In this document: piece after piece, positions 62,437 through 64,000 of the stretch
Position numbering within the stretch: the stretch's first letter is position 1
Layout of the letters: each line of letters opens with the position of its first letter
DNA from: Thermus antranikianii DSM 12462
Lineage (GTDB): Bacteria > Deinococcota > Deinococci > Deinococcales > Thermaceae
Assembly (NCBI RefSeq): GCF_000423905.1
Contig: NZ_AUIW01000002.1
Span: 62,001-126,000 of the forward strand
DNA: 64,000 bases
Direction of reading: 5' to 3'
Notes under the pieces: generated by a model
The model's database searches: none
What the model was told of the DNA's origin: nothing
The model's input: the letters and a program-made list of their open reading frames with translations, nothing else
Position numbers and translations under genes: made by a program

Positions 62437-62437
62437 T
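62432..62437 (+). promoter_or_regulatory. -10 box of hisD, leaderless spacing
   Basis: TATAGT, then GGAGGC, then ATG 62444. The box includes the TAG stop of the upstream gene. The six bases could also serve as a minimal ribosome-binding site if the gene is read from a longer transcript. Confidence 0.5.
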
Positions 62438-62443
62438 GGAGGC

Positions 62444-63682
62444 ATGATCTACCGCGCGGAGGAGGTGAGGGAGCGCTTCGCCCGCCGGGGCCTTTCCTTT
62501 GACCCCACGGTGGAGGAGATCGTGCGGGGTATCCTGGCCGCGGTGCGGGAGGAAGGGGATGCGGCCTTGGACCGCTTTAGCCTGGATCTGGACGGCCACC
62601 CTGTGGAGGAGATCCCCAAGAAGGCCTGGCGTCAGGCCTACGAGGATCTGGACGAGGAGCTCAGGGATGCCTTGGAGACCGCCAAGGAGCGCATAGAGGC
62701 CTTCTATCGGGAGGAGGCCAAGGGGGGATTTTTGAAGGCGGATGCCAGCGGCCTTCTGGGCCAGCTGGTCCGCCCCCTTTCCCGGGTGGGGGTGTACGTC
62801 CCCGGGGGGAGCGCCCCCTTGCTTTCCAGCCTCCTCATGAGCGTGGTGCCCGCCAAGGTGGCCGGGGTGGCGGAGGTGATCGTGGCCAGCCCCCCAAAGG
62901 TCCACCCCGGGGTGCTGGCCGCCGCCTGGGTGGCGGGGGCGGACCGGCTTTTCGCCATGGGTGGGGCCCAGGCCATCGCCGCCCTGGCCTACGGCACCAA
63001 GCGGGTTCCCCGGGTGGACAAGATCGTGGGGCCGGGGAACGCCTACGTGGTGGCCGCCAAGCGCCAGGTCTTCGGTGCCGTGGGCATAGACGGCCTGGCC
63101 GGCCCCACGGAGACCCTGATCGTGGCCGACGGCTCCGCCTCCCCCAGGCTCTTGGCCGCTGACCTCCTGGCCCAGGCGGAGCACGGCCCGGACTCCGAGC
63201 CCTGGCTCCTCTCCCCGGACCGGGCCCTTTTGGAGAAGGTGGAGGCGGAGCTCTTCCGCCAGCTCCAGGACCTCCCCCGGGGGGAGATTGCCCGGAAGGC
63301 CCTGGAGCGGGGTGGGCTGGTGCAGACCCAGGACCTGGAGGAGGCCTTCGCCCTGGCCAACCTCTACGCCCCCGAGCACCTCTGCCTGGCCCTGGCCGAC
63401 CCCCTTCCCTGGCTGGGCCGGGTGCAGAACGCCGGTGGGGTCTTCCTGGGGGAGGGTAGCCCCGAGGCCCTGGGGGACTACATCGCCGGGCCCAGCCACG
63501 TGATGCCCACCTCGGGCACGGCCCGCTTCCAGGGGGGGCTTGCCCTCCGGGACTTCCTCAAGGTCATTCCCGTCATGGGCCTGGCGGAAGGGGCGGTGAG
63601 GGAGCTTTCCCGCAAGGGGGCCCTCCTGGCCCGGGCGGAGGGCCTCGAGGCCCACGCCCGCGCCTTGGACCTGCGGTCATGA
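62444..63682 (+). CDS. hisD: Histidinol dehydrogenase
   Basis: 412 residues, the normal size. Signatures include [46 protein letters not shown], the zinc/substrate segments [11 protein letters not shown] and [13 protein letters not shown], and the catalytic Glu-His in APEHLCLAL. It oxidises histidinol to histidine in two NAD-linked steps. No other his gene is near, so the pathway is dispersed as is common in Thermus. Its stop overlaps the following start codon. Confidence 0.95.
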   Translation: MIYRAEEVRERFARRGLSFDPTVEEIVRGILAAVREEGDAALDRFSLDLDGHPVEEIPKKAWRQAYEDLDEELRDALETAKERIEAFYREEAKGGFLKADASGLLGQLVRPLSRVGVYVPGGSAPLLSSLLMSVVPAKVAGVAEVIVASPPKVHPGVLAAAWVAGADRLFAMGGAQAIAALAYGTKRVPRVDKIVGPGNAYVVAAKRQVFGAVGIDGLAGPTETLIVADGSASPRLLAADLLAQAEHGPDSEPWLLSPDRALLEKVEAELFRQLQDLPRGEIARKALERGGLVQTQDLEEAFALANLYAPEHLCLALADPLPWLGRVQNAGGVFLGEGSPEALGDYIAGPSHVMPTSGTARFQGGLALRDFLKVIPVMGLAEGAVRELSRKGALLARAEGLEAHARALDLRS

Positions 63683-64000
63683 GGCTCTTCCACGAGCTTC
63701 TGGGGCCCCTGGAGCTCCCCGACCGCTTTTTGCGCATCGTCAGCCTGGCTCCCAACCTCACCGACGCCCTCTTCGCCCTGGGGCTGGGGGAGCGGCTGGT
63801 GGGCCGGAGCGCCTTCTGCCACCGCCCGGCCCAGGTGCTCTCCCTGCCGGTGGTGGCCTCCTACACCAAGACCCGTACGGAACTCCTCAGGAGCCTGGAG
63901 CCGGATTTGGTCCTCCTCTCCACCGGGGTACAGCGGGAGCAGGCGTTAAGGCTTAAGGAGGCGGGCTTCCCCGTCTTCGCCGTGCCCCTGCCCACCAGTC
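63679..64000 (+). CDS. BtuF-like helical-backbone substrate-binding protein (3' truncated by window edge)
   Basis: The first 107 residues are visible from ATG 63679, overlapping the hisD stop by 4 bases. [29 protein letters not shown] and [34 protein letters not shown] are typical of the PF01497 (cobalamin/iron-siderophore binding) family. There is no signal peptide, so unlike BtuF it appears cytoplasmic; cytoplasmic relatives are known near cobalamin genes. The ligand cannot be told from the fragment. Confidence 0.75.
   Translation, partial: MRLFHELLGPLELPDRFLRIVSLAPNLTDALFALGLGERLVGRSAFCHRPAQVLSLPVVASYTKTRTELLRSLEPDLVLLSTGVQREQALRLKEAGFPVFAVPLPTS

Overview
The window is a stretch of chromosome from a Thermus species. 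It is G+C rich (roughly two thirds by eye), has tightly packed or overlapping genes, frequent GTG/TTG starts, and proteins that I recognise as very close to Thermus thermophilus and Thermus aquaticus products (500-residue amylomaltase, glycyl-tRNA synthetase, Mn superoxide dismutase, SucCD, IF-3, soluble aldose dehydrogenase). I see no insertion sequence, prophage, CRISPR array, rRNA or tRNA gene. No gap longer than 300 bases lacks a gene.

Layout. 1-5300: end of a TamB-like envelope protein, threonine dehydrogenase, PQQ sugar dehydrogenase, methionine-salvage mtnA, comF, a DUF4258-like protein and a Fur-family regulator. 5364-12276: YibE/F membrane protein, the SbcDC nuclease, a secreted pectinacetylesterase-like hydrolase and an orphan HExxH protein. 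12340-20440: recG, a catalytic/non-catalytic M16 peptidase pair, an EamA transporter, 3-hydroxyacyl-CoA dehydrogenase and amylomaltase. 20490-27129 (minus strand): sucCD, yacL-like PIN/TRAM, radA and a ClpC without its middle domain. 27306-29889: glyS and asd. 29905-36272: a LacI-controlled ABC sugar-type importer ending in a GH63 mannosyl/glucosylglycerate hydrolase. 36242-40214: tlyA, two small unknowns, glnS and an enoyl-CoA hydratase. 40306-44406: infC-rpmI-rplT, a small membrane protein, a PlsY-like/acyl-ACP-reductase-like fusion and futalosine hydrolase. 44568-48418: sodA, fumC, terC and a YpdA-type reductase. 48454-55120: branched-chain amino acid operon ilvBNC-leuA-cimA behind a leader-peptide attenuator. 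55092-64000: Uma2, a three-gene ABC-2 exporter, plsY, bshB1, family-4 UDG, a transmembrane pseudokinase, hisD and the start of a BtuF-like binding protein.

How it works together. The genes are mostly housekeeping: TCA cycle (sucCD, fumC), isoleucine/leucine synthesis, translation (glyS, glnS, infC-rpmI-rplT), DNA repair (recG, radA, sbcDC, UDG), bacillithiol redox chemistry (bshB1, ypdA) and menaquinone by the futalosine route (mqnB). The LacI-ABC-GH63 block looks like a self-contained inducible catabolic operon.

Most unusual features: an infC that must start at ATA because an in-frame TAG lies directly before it; a PlsY-like/AAR-like fusion keeping the reductase cysteine; an ilv leader peptide read from an almost leaderless transcript and followed by a perfect 15-bp terminator; many genes with a -10 box 6-8 nt before the start codon, i.e. 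leaderless, including mirror-image divergent pairs; and the palindrome CCTCGAGG at roughly one copy per kilobase.
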